Shown one piece after another: positions 40,293-49,542 of a stretch of DNA of 64,000 nt. Both the position numbers and the translations under genes were made by a program. Origin of the DNA: Pseudomonas sp. JUb42. GTDB lineage: Bacteria; Pseudomonadota; Gammaproteobacteria; Pseudomonadales; Pseudomonadaceae. Position 1 is the first letter of the stretch; each line of letters begins with the position of its first letter. The notes below the pieces were generated by a model. That model did no database searches. It saw only the letters and a program-made list of their open reading frames with translations, and was not told where the DNA came from. The stretch lies in contig NZ_JANUFD010000020.1 of NCBI RefSeq assembly GCF_024807945.1, positions 62,001-126,000 on the forward strand. Direction: 5' to 3'.

Positions 40293-40991
40293 ATGAGCTA
40301 CAACGTCACGCCGGTGGGGTTCGTGCGCTCCTGCTTCAAGGAGAAGTTCGCCATCCCCCGCCAGCCACAGCTGGCTCCCGCTGCGCGGGGCGTATTGGAA
40401 CTGGTTGCACCCTTCGATCAGGGCGAGGCGGTACAGGGTCTTGAGCAGGTCAGCCATGTCTGGCTGCTGTTCCTGTTTCATCAGGCCCTGGAAGAAAAGC
40501 CACGGCTCAAAGTGCGCCCGCCCCGGCTGGGCGGCAATCAGTCCATGGGCGTCTTTGCTACTCGGGCGACCCACAGGCCCAATGGCATTGGCCAGTCCGT
40601 GGTGCGTCTGGAGAAAGTCGAGCCAGGGCGCCTGTGGCTGTCCGGCATCGACCTGCTCGACGGCACGCCGGTGCTGGATATCAAGCCTTACGTGCCCTAT
40701 GCCGACTGCATCGATAACGCCAGTAACCTGATGGCCAGTGCGCCGCCGCAGCTGATTCCGGTGCAATGGGCGGACGAAGCACTGATTCAGGCCCGCGAGC
40801 ACGGCCAACGCCTGGCAGAACCGCTGGTGGAGCTGATCGAGCAATGCCTGGCCCAGGATCCGCGTCCGGCCTACCAGATACCGCCTCCTGAGCGTCGCTA
40901 CGGCGTACAGTTCTGGGATCTGGATGTGCGTTGGCATTATCCCGAGATCGGTCTGATACGGGTACTGGAGGTTGTGCCAGCGGCAATGTGA
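40293..40991 (+). CDS. trmO: tRNA (t6A37) N6-methyltransferase TrmO (TsaA)
   Basis: Start at ATG 40293, giving 232 residues; a GTG at 40278 would overlap the preceding gene. The N-terminal TsaA barrel has VGFVRSCFKEKFAIPRQPQL, SHVWLLFLFH, MGVFATRATHRPNGIGQSVV and LDIKPYVPYAD, all TrmO signatures. The enzyme methylates t6A at position 37 of tRNA-Thr using S-adenosylmethionine. The C-terminal domain binds tRNA. Confidence 0.92.
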   Translation: MSYNVTPVGFVRSCFKEKFAIPRQPQLAPAARGVLELVAPFDQGEAVQGLEQVSHVWLLFLFHQALEEKPRLKVRPPRLGGNQSMGVFATRATHRPNGIGQSVVRLEKVEPGRLWLSGIDLLDGTPVLDIKPYVPYADCIDNASNLMASAPPQLIPVQWADEALIQAREHGQRLAEPLVELIEQCLAQDPRPAYQIPPPERRYGVQFWDLDVRWHYPEIGLIRVLEVVPAAM

Positions 40992-41050
40992 CACCCGTGG
41001 CTGGCGAAATATCTGTGTAGAAGCCCGCTTCCATTCAGGCACCCAAAACA

Positions 41051-41077
41051 AAACACCCCGCTTTCGCGGGGTGTTTG
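41051..41077. terminator. Bidirectional terminator between trmO and fpr
   Basis: The stem AAACACCCCGC/GCGGGGTGTTT has a short TTTC loop. It can act for trmO rightward and, with the T-rich run on the minus strand (TTTTGTTTTGGG), for fpr leftward. Confidence 0.85.
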
Positions 41078-41102
41078 GGTATCGCTGAGCAGTCGCCCAA
41101 GC

Positions 41103-41882
41103 TTACTTCTCGACGAAAGCACGCTCGATCAGGTAATCCCCCGGCTCGCGCATACGCGGCGAAACGGTAAGACCGAAGCTGTTGAGCACTTCGCTGGTTT
41201 CGTCGAGCATGCTTGGGCTGCCGCACAGCATGGCGCGGTCGTCCTGCGGGTTGATCGGCGGCAGGCCGATATCAGTGAACAGCTTGCCGCTACGCATCAG
41301 GTCGGTCAGGCGGCCCTGATTCTCGAAAGGCTCACGGGTCACGGTCGGGTAGTAGATCAGCTTGTCACGCAGGGACTCGCCGAAGAATTCGTTCTGCGGC
41401 AGATGCTCGGTGATGAACTCGCGGTAGGCGACTTCGTTCACATAGCGTACGCCGTGGCAGAGAATCACTTTCTCGAAACGCTCGTAGGTTTCCGGATCCT
41501 GGATCACACTCATGAACGGCGCCAGGCCCGTACCGGTGCTGAGCAGGTACAGATGCTTGCCCGGCTTGAGGTCGTCGAGAACCAGCGTGCCCGTAGGCTT
41601 CTTGCTGATAATGATCTCGTCGCCTTCCTTGAGGTGCTGCAACTGCGAAGTCAGCGGACCGTCCGGCACCTTGATGCTGAAGAATTCCAGATGCTCTTCC
41701 CAGTTCGGGCTGGCGATCGAGTAGGCACGCATGAGCGGGCGCCCGTTGGGCTGCTGCAGACCGATCATGACGAACTGACCGTTCTCGAAGCGCAGACCTG
41801 GATCACGGGTGCACTTGAAACTGAAGAGGGTGTCGTTCCAGTGGTGGACGCTGAGGACACGCTCGTGGTTCATGTTGCTCAT
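41103..41882 (-). CDS. fpr: Ferredoxin-NADP+ reductase
   Basis: Start at ATG 41882, giving 259 residues, as for P. aeruginosa FprA. The FAD-binding motif is RAYSIASPNWEE, the NADPH-binding region LLSTGTGLAPFMSV, and the C-terminal end is the conserved YLIERAFVEK. It passes electrons between NADPH and ferredoxin or other acceptors and takes part in oxidative-stress responses. It diverges from the LysR gene finR, its known activator in pseudomonads. Confidence 0.96.
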   Translation of the reverse strand: MSNMNHERVLSVHHWNDTLFSFKCTRDPGLRFENGQFVMIGLQQPNGRPLMRAYSIASPNWEEHLEFFSIKVPDGPLTSQLQHLKEGDEIIISKKPTGTLVLDDLKPGKHLYLLSTGTGLAPFMSVIQDPETYERFEKVILCHGVRYVNEVAYREFITEHLPQNEFFGESLRDKLIYYPTVTREPFENQGRLTDLMRSGKLFTDIGLPPINPQDDRAMLCGSPSMLDETSEVLNSFGLTVSPRMREPGDYLIERAFVEK

Positions 41883-42007
41883 GTAAGTGGAGACTCCTGA
41901 AAATATCGCCTGCGCCTGATGTGAAAGCGCTATTGCGCGACATTCTAGTGGCAGACACAATATCTGTTAAATGGATTATCAAGATATAGGTTATCGGTTA
42001 TATAGAT

Positions 42008-42934
42008 ATGCGATTTACTTTGCGTCAACTCCAGGTTTTCGTCGCCGTCGCCCAGCAGGAGAGCGTTTCGCGCGCTGCTGTGCAATTGGCCCTTTCGCAA
42101 TCGGCGGCCAGCACCTCTATTACCGAACTGGAACGCCAATCTAGCTGCCAGCTGTTCGACCGCGCCGGCAAACGCCTGAGCCTCAACGCCACCGGGCGTC
42201 AGCTGCTGCCCCAAGCCGTGGCCCTGCTCGATCAGGCCAAGGAAATCGAAGACCTGCTCAACGGCAAGTCCGGTTTCGGCTCGCTGGCGGTGGGTGCGAC
42301 CCTGACCATCGGCAATTATCTGGCGACGTTGCTGATCGGCAGCTTCATGCAGCGCCACCCGGAAAGCCAGGTCAAGCTGCATGTACAGAATACGGCTCAT
42401 ATCGTGCAACAAGTGGCGCACTACGAAATTGATCTGGGTCTGATCGAAGGTGATTGCAGCCATCCGGATATCGAAGTGCAGACCTGGGTCGAGGACGAAC
42501 TGGTCGTGTTCTGCGCGCCCCAGCACCCGTTGGCCAAGCGCGGACAGGCGAGCATGGACGAATTGACCCGCGAGGCCTGGATCCTGCGAGAACAGGGCTC
42601 CGGCACGCGCCTGACCTTCGACCAGGCCATGCGTCATCATCGCAATGCGCTGAACGTACGACTGGAGTTGGAACACACCGAGGCGATCAAGCGCGCGGTG
42701 GAGTCGGGTCTGGGCATCGGCTGTATTTCCCGCCTGGCCCTGCGCGATGCCTTTCGCCGCGGCAGCCTCGTGGCCGTAGAAACGCCGGAGCTGGATCTGG
42801 TGCGGCAGTTCTACTTCATCTGGCACAAACAGAAGTACCAGACTTCGGCCATCCGCGAGTTTCTCGAACTGTGCCGCTCGTTCACCGAAGGCGTGCAGCG
42901 CAGCGATGAAATTGTCCTGCCGAGCGTGTACTAG
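42008..42934 (+). CDS. finR: LysR-family regulator FinR
   Basis: A product of 308 residues. The N-terminal winged helix (MRFTLRQLQVFVAVAQQESV ... AVQLALSQSAASTSITELER) is followed by the substrate-binding domain. It lies divergently from fpr across 125 bp, the arrangement in which FinR activates fpr in P. putida and P. aeruginosa; the symbol follows from that context. Its stop overlaps the convergent dgkA stop by 4 bp. Confidence 0.9.
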   Translation: MRFTLRQLQVFVAVAQQESVSRAAVQLALSQSAASTSITELERQSSCQLFDRAGKRLSLNATGRQLLPQAVALLDQAKEIEDLLNGKSGFGSLAVGATLTIGNYLATLLIGSFMQRHPESQVKLHVQNTAHIVQQVAHYEIDLGLIEGDCSHPDIEVQTWVEDELVVFCAPQHPLAKRGQASMDELTREAWILREQGSGTRLTFDQAMRHHRNALNVRLELEHTEAIKRAVESGLGIGCISRLALRDAFRRGSLVAVETPELDLVRQFYFIWHKQKYQTSAIREFLELCRSFTEGVQRSDEIVLPSVY

Positions 42935-43296
42935 CCCAGCAGAATCAATGCCCAGACCACGCCAATCATGCTCAGCGCCACGAACTGCGCGGCGCTGCCC
43001 ATGTCCTTGGCATTCTTGGACAGCGGATGCAGGTCCAGGGAAATCCGGTCGATTGCCGCTTCCACTGCCGAGTTCAGCAACTCAACGATCAGCGCCAGCA
43101 GGCACACCGCGATCAGGATCGCTCGCTCGCCACGACTGACGTGGAACAAAAACGACAACGGGATCAGGATCACATTGAGCAGCACCAACTGGCGAAAGGC
43201 CGCTTCGCCCTTGAATGCGGCTTTCAGACCGTCGACGGAATAACCTGCGGCATTGAGGATACGCTTCAGGCCGGTCTGGCCTTTGAAAGGAGACAT
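42931..43296 (-). CDS. dgkA: Diacylglycerol kinase
   Basis: A product of 121 residues with three membrane segments, the size of E. coli DgkA. Conserved residues are visible: RILNAAGYSVDGLKAAFKGEAAFRQ (split by variable bases) and ELLNSAVEAAIDRISLDLHP with the catalytic Glu region NSAVEAAIDR. It phosphorylates diacylglycerol for lipid recycling. The order dgkA-erdR-DTW gene is that of P. aeruginosa PA3603-PA3605. Confidence 0.95.
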   Translation of the reverse strand: MSPFKGQTGLKRILNAAGYSVDGLKAAFKGEAAFRQLVLLNVILIPLSFLFHVSRGERAILIAVCLLALIVELLNSAVEAAIDRISLDLHPLSKNAKDMGSAAQFVALSMIGVVWALILLG

Positions 43297-43380
43297 AGGT
43301 GGGCAACTGCTTATAAAAAGAAAAGAAAGCTAATTCAAAATGAGTCAAAAAAGCGTGAAAGATCAGCAGTTTTGCCCGGT

Positions 43381-44028
43381 TTACCCGGCGGAAATCGATT
43401 CCAATTGTTGCAGCAGCAGCGCCGCCTGTGTTCGGGTGCGTACCCCAAGCTTGCGGAAAATCGCCGTCACGTGAGCCTTGATCGTCGCTTCCGAAACGCT
43501 CAGTTCGTAAGCGATCTGCTTGTTCAGCAGGCCCTCACAGACCATGGTCAGGACGCGGAATTGCTGGGGTGTCAGGCTGGCCAGCCCGGCACTCGCGGCC
43601 TTGGCGTCAGCCGAAACACTGACCGGCTCATTGACCTGTGGCGGCCACCAGACATCGCCGTCCAGCACGGTGCGTACCGCTTGCTGAATGGTTTCCAGGG
43701 AGCTCGATTTGGGAATGAAGCCGCTGGCACCGAACTCGCGGGAGCGCACAACGATGGACGCTTCCTCCTGCGCTGAGACCATGACCACGGGAATCTGCGG
43801 ATATTGCCCGCGCAGTAACACCAGCCCGGAGAATCCGTAGGCACCTGGCATGTTCAGATCCAGCAGTACCAGATCCCAGTCAGCCTTGGCAGTAAGATGG
43901 GTTTCCAGTTGGGCGATGCTGTCCGCCTCGACCAGCCGTGCGCCGGGGCCCAGACCGATACTGAGGGCTTGATGCAGGGCACTGCGAAACAGCGGGTGGT
44001 CATCGGCTATCAGGATTTCATAGGTCAT
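43381..44028 (-). CDS. erdR: LuxR-type response regulator, ErdR-like
   Basis: Start at ATG 44028 (MTYEILIADDHPLF), giving 215 residues; the longer frame to 44193 has no receiver homology. The receiver domain has D9/D10, the phospho-acceptor in LVLLDLNMPG, and Lys in FIPKSSS. The C-terminal LuxR helix-turn-helix is LTPQQFRVLTMVCEGLLNKQ onward. Its place beside dgkA matches erdR of P. aeruginosa, a regulator of ethanol and acetate metabolism. Confidence 0.88.
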   Translation of the reverse strand: MTYEILIADDHPLFRSALHQALSIGLGPGARLVEADSIAQLETHLTAKADWDLVLLDLNMPGAYGFSGLVLLRGQYPQIPVVMVSAQEEASIVVRSREFGASGFIPKSSSLETIQQAVRTVLDGDVWWPPQVNEPVSVSADAKAASAGLASLTPQQFRVLTMVCEGLLNKQIAYELSVSEATIKAHVTAIFRKLGVRTRTQAALLLQQLESISAG

Positions 44029-44352
44029 TTCTTGATCCTGTTCTTCTATAGGTGAGCGTCGATCCGTTCGAGCACTCATCAGGGCATCCGTGAATATTGG
44101 CAGTTCACTATGCGCCGTGGCTGCCTGCGCAGCGAATCCGACGACCAGCGCCTGAGCGGCGCCAAGCATGCCCAGCGAAGCCGGGGTGGTCAAGCAGCTA
44201 AGCCTGCAGCCTGTTAGCGATAAGTCTTACAGACAAATGCGGGTGTGGCGCTATGTACCATTATAGAGCCACTAGGGCCCTTCTCCTTGCAGACACAAGC
44301 GGCTTCAGCCGCGAGACAGCCCTCCCGGCTAAAGCCGGTCCCACAAAGGCTT
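44029..44352. repeat. Intergenic region with a REP-type hairpin pair
   Basis: No gene. Two adjacent hairpins, GCGGCT-TC-AGCCGC (44299-44312) and CCGGCT-AA-AGCCGG (44325-44338), followed by TCCCACAAAGG, are typical of Pseudomonas repetitive extragenic palindromes. They could stabilise or end the leftward transcript of the DTW gene. Nothing else is seen. Confidence 0.65.
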
Positions 44353-45063
44353 TTATAGAAAAGCCTTGAGCTGGGTATGGGCGGTATCGTCCGGATCAAT
44401 CGGATTCTGAAACTTCGCACCAAGGTAATGGGCGCTGAACACATCCAGATAGGCATCGAGCACACTGCTGGCCTGACTGTCGTCCGCCAGTTCCAGGCAG
44501 AACGCGGCGACTTCTGCGGTGCAGAAATGATCGTCACGCCGTGAGCGACGCAGGCGATAGCGGGAAATCTGCTCCGGCTCAAGGCTCAGTACTGGGAAAC
44601 GCTCAAGGTACGGACTCTTGCGAAACATCTTGCGGGCTTCGGTCCAGGTCGCGTCCAGCAGAATAAACAACGGGCGCTTGCCATCATCGCGACGGACCTG
44701 GGTAACCACCCGTTCCTTGGCAACGAACTCGCCGGGAAAGACGATATATGGCTGCCATTGCGGGTCATCGAGCAACGCCAGCAGCTCCGGATCGACTTCA
44801 AGGCGCGACCAGCCAAAGGCGTAGGTATCCTTGATCACATCGGCAATCAGCCAGCCGGTATTGGTCGGCTTCAGCGGCTCGGTGTCGTACATCAGCAGGC
44901 ACATGGCCGAATTCGCCTCGACACTGGGCCGCCAGGCACACAGGCAATAGCTGAAAATCACCCGGCAATCGGGGCAGCGCGGCGCCCGCGAACCGCGCGC
45001 GACGAAGGGTTTGGTGCTACGGGCCAGGCGCTCATCGCGCAGGCGGGAAACGGCATGGGTCAT
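44353..45063 (-). CDS. DTW-domain tRNA-uridine aminocarboxypropyltransferase
   Basis: A product of 236 residues with the name-giving motif DATWTEARKM near residues 138-147 and an N-terminal zinc site (RCPDCRVIFSYCLC). DTW proteins such as TapT transfer the aminocarboxypropyl group of S-adenosylmethionine to uridine in tRNA. The gene follows the dgkA-erdR pair upstream on the same strand, as in P. aeruginosa PA3605. Confidence 0.88.
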   Translation of the reverse strand: MTHAVSRLRDERLARSTKPFVARGSRAPRCPDCRVIFSYCLCAWRPSVEANSAMCLLMYDTEPLKPTNTGWLIADVIKDTYAFGWSRLEVDPELLALLDDPQWQPYIVFPGEFVAKERVVTQVRRDDGKRPLFILLDATWTEARKMFRKSPYLERFPVLSLEPEQISRYRLRRSRRDDHFCTAEVAAFCLELADDSQASSVLDAYLDVFSAHYLGAKFQNPIDPDDTAHTQLKAFL

Positions 45064-45281
45064 TACACACGACGCCAGCGACGGGAGAGCATAGACACAG
45101 CAAGAACTCGGCAGGAGGAAAAGCCGCGCAGTTTATCAGAGCCCGCCCCTCTGCCGCCTGAATAGACGCCCGGTCCTGTATACTCCGGCGCCATTGCTAC
45201 AGCGCCGACGGTGAACGCAAGACCGGCTCACCGGTCCAACGGCCAACCATCGAATCAGGCCCATCGAATCAGGAGATTTTA

Positions 45282-45692
45282 ATGCTGCGCCTCATCGCCC
45301 CGACTCTCACCTTGCTGCTCGTCACCCCATTCTGCGCTCAGGCTGCCTCCAAGCAGGACTATGAACTGAGCCAGATGCTGGAAAAAGTCGCGAAGGAAAG
45401 CAGCGTCGGTACTCCGCGCGCAATCAACGAAGACATTCTCGATCAGGGTTACACCGTCAACGGTAAGGAACTGGTCAACCACCTGAGCGTGCGCGAAAGC
45501 CAGGCCCAGCAGATGCGCGCCAACCCTGACGCTGTGCGCTATCAACTCGGCACCAGCGTGTGCCACAACACCGGCTTCCGCCAGTTGATGGACAAGGGCG
45601 CGACCCTTAAGTACTCATTCACCGAGTACAAGACCAATCGCGGCGTCATCGTGCAGACCTTCAAGGCCAGCGATTGCCAGGTTAAAAAGTAA
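45282..45692 (+). CDS. Secreted protein, PA3611-type quorum-sensing-regulated virulence factor family
   Basis: A product of 136 residues with a signal peptide (LRLIAPTLTLLLVTPFCAQA, cut after AQA about residue 21) and a small periplasmic domain with two later cysteines (SVCHNTG, SDCQVKK) that may pair. Size, pattern and place match P. aeruginosa PA3611. Its biochemical role is unknown. Confidence 0.8.
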   Translation: MLRLIAPTLTLLLVTPFCAQAASKQDYELSQMLEKVAKESSVGTPRAINEDILDQGYTVNGKELVNHLSVRESQAQQMRANPDAVRYQLGTSVCHNTGFRQLMDKGATLKYSFTEYKTNRGVIVQTFKASDCQVKK

Positions 45693-45792
45693 CAATCTGA
45701 CATCACTCTCTCTGACTGCTGGCGCCTTTCATTTTGACTTAGGATAGGGACACGGCAGAATCGAAAGACGATGCTGCTCAAGGAGAGTTTGA

Positions 45793-46911
45793 ATGCCGTA
45801 CAAACCCAGTGATGTCTTGTCTCGCCATTTCCAGGACGAAGGGATCGATGTCATCACCCAGGTCGACGCACTGTTGCAGCAGGTTTCGACCGACAGTCCA
45901 AATCTGCCGCTGTATCGCGACATGATGCTGACCGTCCTGCGCATGGCCCAGGACGATCGCAATCGCTGGAACGCCAAGATCACCTTGCAGACCCTGCGCG
46001 AACTGGATAACGCCTTCCGGGTACTGGAGCGCTTCAAGGGCCGTCGCAAGGTCACGGTATTCGGCTCGGCCCGTACTCCTCTGGAACATCCGTTGTATGC
46101 CCTGGCGCGTGAACTCGGAGCGCAACTGGCGAGCGCCGACCTGATGGTGATTACCGGTGGCGGTGGCGGCATCATGGCTGCGGCTCATGAAGGCGCGGGT
46201 CGCGAACACAGCCTGGGCTTCAATATCACCCTGCCTTTCGAGCAGCATGCCAACGCGATTATCGATGGCAGCGAGCATCTGCTGCCCTTCCACTTTTTCT
46301 TCACCCGCAAGCTGTTCTTCGTCAAGGAAGCCGATGCCCTGGTGCTCTGCCCTGGCGGCTTCGGCACTCTGGATGAAGCACTGGAAGTACTGACCCTGAT
46401 CCAGACCGGCAAAAGCCCGCTGGTGCCGGTCGTCCTGCTCGATGTACCGGGTGGCCGCTTCTGGCAAGGCGCTCTGGATTTCTTCCAGAACCAGCTGCAG
46501 GACAATCATTACATCCTGCCCGCCGACACGAAGCTGATGCGCCTGGTCTACAGCAGCGACGAAGCGGTCGAGGAGATCAACCGCTTCTACAGCAACTTCC
46601 ACTCGACTCGCTGGCTGAAGAATCAGTTCGTGATCCGCATGCACCACCCGCTCAACGAAAGCGCACTGGCACATATACAAGAGGCCTTTGCCGACCTGCG
46701 CCTGAACGACGACTTTCATCAGCATGCCTATCAGGGCGAAGAGCACGACGAGGCGCAGTTCAGCCATCTGAGCCGCCTGGCCTTTGCCTTCAATGGGCGC
46801 GGTAATGGACGTCTGCGCGAACTGGTGGACTACATCAACCTGCCAGAGAACTGGGTCGAGGGTTCGCAGCAGACGCAGCCCGAAAGCCGCGAACCTCTTC
46901 TCAACGATTAA
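45793..46911 (+). CDS. LOG-family nucleotide-binding protein
   Basis: A product of 372 residues. The Rossmann-like core has GSAR (91-94), GGGGGIM (122-128) and the family motif PGGFGTLDE (187-195). LOG proteins release cytokinin-like bases from nucleoside monophosphates or act as nucleotide 5'-monophosphate hydrolases. This long form carries N- and C-terminal extensions; the substrate is not predictable. It ends 3 bp before the convergent recX stop. Confidence 0.85.
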   Translation: MPYKPSDVLSRHFQDEGIDVITQVDALLQQVSTDSPNLPLYRDMMLTVLRMAQDDRNRWNAKITLQTLRELDNAFRVLERFKGRRKVTVFGSARTPLEHPLYALARELGAQLASADLMVITGGGGGIMAAAHEGAGREHSLGFNITLPFEQHANAIIDGSEHLLPFHFFFTRKLFFVKEADALVLCPGGFGTLDEALEVLTLIQTGKSPLVPVVLLDVPGGRFWQGALDFFQNQLQDNHYILPADTKLMRLVYSSDEAVEEINRFYSNFHSTRWLKNQFVIRMHHPLNESALAHIQEAFADLRLNDDFHQHAYQGEEHDEAQFSHLSRLAFAFNGRGNGRLRELVDYINLPENWVEGSQQTQPESREPLLND

Positions 46912-46914
46912 AAA

Positions 46915-47382
46915 CTAATCATCGCCGCCTCGGCCGCTTAGCAAGCGGCCGATCATCTCCATGGAAAAACCCCGATAACTCAGGAAGCGCCCTTGTCGGG
47001 CCCTTTCCTTCGCATCTACAGGTAATTGCCCGGCGAATTTACGCTGCCAGGTTTCCTGCATCTGCTCGCGCCAATCGATGCCGCACTCGCGCAACGCCAA
47101 TTCAATATCGGCACGTTGCAGGCCGCGTTGGCCCAGTTCTTCGCGGATACGCATAGGGCCGTAGCCGGAACGGGCACGGTAAGAGACGAAACTTTCGAGA
47201 TAACGGGATTCGGAGAGGAGCCCTTCCTCGGTCAGGCGATCGAGAGCGGGTGTGATGAGTTCATCAGAGGCGCCGCGCTGACGCAACTTTCGCGTCAGCT
47301 CGACTCGACCGTGCTCGCGCCGCGCGAGCAGGTCCATGGCAGTACGCCGTACGGCGACAGGTGTATCGAGCACGGCGGACAT
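46915..47382 (-). CDS. recX: Regulatory protein RecX
   Basis: A product of 155 residues with the three-helix RecX repeats (ALDRLTEEGLLSESRYLESF; RSGYGPMRIREELGQRGLQR). It limits RecA filament growth. It starts 8 bp after the recA stop, so the pair is cotranscribed under LexA control. Confidence 0.95.
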   Translation of the reverse strand: MSAVLDTPVAVRRTAMDLLARREHGRVELTRKLRQRGASDELITPALDRLTEEGLLSESRYLESFVSYRARSGYGPMRIREELGQRGLQRADIELALRECGIDWREQMQETWQRKFAGQLPVDAKERARQGRFLSYRGFSMEMIGRLLSGRGGDD

Positions 47383-47390
47383 GGCGGCTA

Positions 47391-48464
47391 TCAGAAGTCG
47401 GAATCAGCTTCGACTTCAGCCACACCGTCAGCCACGACAGCAGCAGGACGCGAACCTTCAGCCTTGGTGTCGACGCCTGGGGTCAGCAGCTTGTCGCGAA
47501 TCTGCTTCTCGAGGGCTGCACCGATTTCCGGGTTATCCGCCAGGAACTTGGCCGAGTTGGCCTTGCCCTGACCGATCTTGCTGCCCTGGTAGCTGTACCA
47601 GGCGCCGGACTTCTCGACGAAACCGTGCAGTACGGCCAGGTCGATGATCTCGCCATTCAGGTAGATACCCTTGCCGTAGAGGATCTGGAACTCGGCCTGA
47701 CGGAATGGCGGGGCTACCTTGTTCTTGACGATCTTGACGCGGGTTTCGCTGCCGACTACTTCGTCGCCTTCCTTCACCGCGCCGGTACGACGGATGTCCA
47801 GACGTACAGAGGCGTAGAACTTCAGGGCGTTACCACCGGTGGTGGTTTCCGGGCTACCGAACATCACGCCGATCTTCATGCGAATCTGGTTGATGAAGAT
47901 CACCAGGCAGTTGGCGTTCTTGATGTTACCGGTGATCTTGCGCAGCGCCTGGGACATCAGGCGAGCCTGCAGGCCCACGTGCATGTCGCCCATCTCGCCT
48001 TCGATCTCGGCTTTCGGCACCAGGGCCGCCACGGAGTCGACGACGATCACGTCGATGGCATTGGAGCGCACCAGCATGTCGGTGATTTCCAGGGCCTGCT
48101 CACCCGTGTCTGGCTGGGAAACCAGCAAGTCGTCGACGTTGACGCCAAGCTTGCCGGCGTACTCCGGGTCCAGGGCGTGCTCGGCATCGACGAAGGCGCA
48201 GGTGGCACCCATTTTCTGGGCCTGGGCGATGACGGACAGGGTCAGTGTGGTTTTACCGGAAGATTCCGGACCGTAGATTTCGACGATCCGGCCTTTTGGC
48301 AAGCCGCCGATGCCCAGAGCGATGTCCAGCCCGAGGGAACCGGTGGAAATAGAAGGGATCGCCTGGCGGTCATGGTCACCCATGCGCATTACGGCACCTT
48401 TGCCGAATTGACGCTCGATCTGACCCAAGGCCGCAGCCAAGGCTTTCTTCTTGTTGTCGTCCAT
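47391..48464 (-). CDS. recA: Recombinase RecA
   Basis: Start at ATG 48464 (MDDNKKKALAAALGQIERQF), giving 357 residues. Walker A is GPESSGKTTL, Walker B VIVVDSVAAL, and loop L2 is FINQIRMKIGVMFGSPETTT. RecA catalyses strand exchange and triggers self-cleavage of LexA, UmuD and S24 phage repressors. In this cell it would therefore connect DNA damage to the prophage cI, the prophage umuD and the LexA boxes. A LexA box lies 52 bp upstream. Confidence 0.99.
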   Translation of the reverse strand: MDDNKKKALAAALGQIERQFGKGAVMRMGDHDRQAIPSISTGSLGLDIALGIGGLPKGRIVEIYGPESSGKTTLTLSVIAQAQKMGATCAFVDAEHALDPEYAGKLGVNVDDLLVSQPDTGEQALEITDMLVRSNAIDVIVVDSVAALVPKAEIEGEMGDMHVGLQARLMSQALRKITGNIKNANCLVIFINQIRMKIGVMFGSPETTTGGNALKFYASVRLDIRRTGAVKEGDEVVGSETRVKIVKNKVAPPFRQAEFQILYGKGIYLNGEIIDLAVLHGFVEKSGAWYSYQGSKIGQGKANSAKFLADNPEIGAALEKQIRDKLLTPGVDTKAEGSRPAAVVADGVAEVEADSDF

Positions 48465-48515
48465 TGAAGTCCTCACGTAATCAAATTCATTGAAGGGCCG
48501 AAGCGGCCGCAATAC

Positions 48516-48531
48516 CTGTATAAGTAGACAG
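48516..48531. promoter_or_regulatory. LexA box of recA
   Basis: CTGTATAAGTAGACAG matches CTG-N10-CAG. It lies 52 bp upstream of the recA start. Confidence 0.9.
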
Positions 48532-48558
48532 TATTATTCCACAGCGCCGAGCGCGCGC

Positions 48559-49059
48559 CTACCCCTGAATCGGGATTTCTCCGTCAGAGAGTTGTATCAG
48601 ACCCTCTAGCGCGGCCTTTACCGTTTGTCGGCGGACCTCATCGCGATCGCCGTCGAACTGATGTCGCCGGGCAACCATCTGCTCGCCCGCGCCCCAGCCT
48701 ACCCAGACGGTGCCGACCGGTTTGTCTGCCGAGCCGCCATCGGGTCCGGCCACGCCGCTGACGGCCACGGAAAAATAGGCACCGCTGTTGTGTTGCGCAC
48801 CCCGGACCATCGCCTCGACCACTTCCCGACTGACGGCGCCGACGCGGCCAAACAGTGCCTGCGGCACCTGCAACTGGCGGGTCTTCTGGGCATTGGAATA
48901 GGTGACATAACCTGCTTCGAACCAGGCGGAGCTGCCGGGAATACGGGTAATTGCCTCGGCAATACCGCCACCGGTGCAGGACTCGGCCGTGCTCACCTGA
49001 TGCTGCAAAGCCTGCAAGCGCTTGCCGAGGTCGGCGGCAAGCTGGGTAAGTTCATCCAC
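48559..49059 (-). CDS. cinA: CinA-like nicotinamide-nucleotide amidase (PncC type)
   Basis: Start chosen at GTG 49059, which has GAGGA 10 bases upstream; the open frame extends to 49131 without homology. The product has 166 residues. The amidase motif is STAESCTGGGIAEAIT with the catalytic serine in TAESCTGG, and SVAVSGVAGPDGGSADKPVG follows. It recycles nicotinamide mononucleotide. The gene lies upstream of recA, the usual order in Pseudomonas. Confidence 0.93.
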   Translation of the reverse strand: MDELTQLAADLGKRLQALQHQVSTAESCTGGGIAEAITRIPGSSAWFEAGYVTYSNAQKTRQLQVPQALFGRVGAVSREVVEAMVRGAQHNSGAYFSVAVSGVAGPDGGSADKPVGTVWVGWGAGEQMVARRHQFDGDRDEVRRQTVKAALEGLIQLSDGEIPIQG

Positions 49060-49131
49060 GCTCTTGTCCTCATATAGACACTGATCGTTACAGAGGGGCG
49101 GCCGCAGAAGCAGCCGCCCGTCGAAGCGCAA

Positions 49132-49287
49132 CTACGGCTCTTCGGTCTTACTTTGTTTGCCCTGGCCTTTCGGACACGGCTTCCTGATCGTCACGACCGT
49201 AGTTTCCCTGGGCCTGCTCTTGGCTTCCTCAATTGTAATGAAGCGCCCGGTGACGGAATCCCTTCCCCGTTTGTTTGCCTTGGCCAT
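49132..49287 (-). CDS. Small basic hypothetical protein
   Basis: Start at ATG 49287 with AAGGAGC 7 bases upstream, giving 51 residues: MAKANKRGRDSVTGRFITIE and a lysine-rich end. It is short and highly charged, with no signal or membrane segment. Similar proteins occur beside mutS in other pseudomonads; the function is unknown. In many fluorescent pseudomonads tailocin or prophage genes occupy this cinA-mutS interval; here only this gene is present. Confidence 0.7.
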   Translation of the reverse strand: MAKANKRGRDSVTGRFITIEEAKSRPRETTVVTIRKPCPKGQGKQSKTEEP

Positions 49288-49542
49288 AAAAGCTCCTTTT
49301 CGATGGCTGACTCGATAATGAACAACAGTCCGGAGTCTATACAGGCACGCAACCGATTGAACGCCGATGAAAACTTCGGTCATGAAAAAGCCACCGCACA
49401 ACCGGGCCTGCGCAGGCCTGGCGTGCATGGTAATCTTGCGCCCATCGCAATCGGACCACCCGGACTCTTCCTACGGTTGGAGTCGCCTGGCCCTGTCCGA
49501 AAAATTTGCCTCCCCCTTCTAACGAAAACTCATAAGCCTCTG

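Noticed and set aside
49153..49542. 130-codon N-terminal extension of MutS
   Set aside because: It has no MutS homology, overlaps the small gene on the other strand, and the ATG at 49543 gives the family's usual N-terminus and length.
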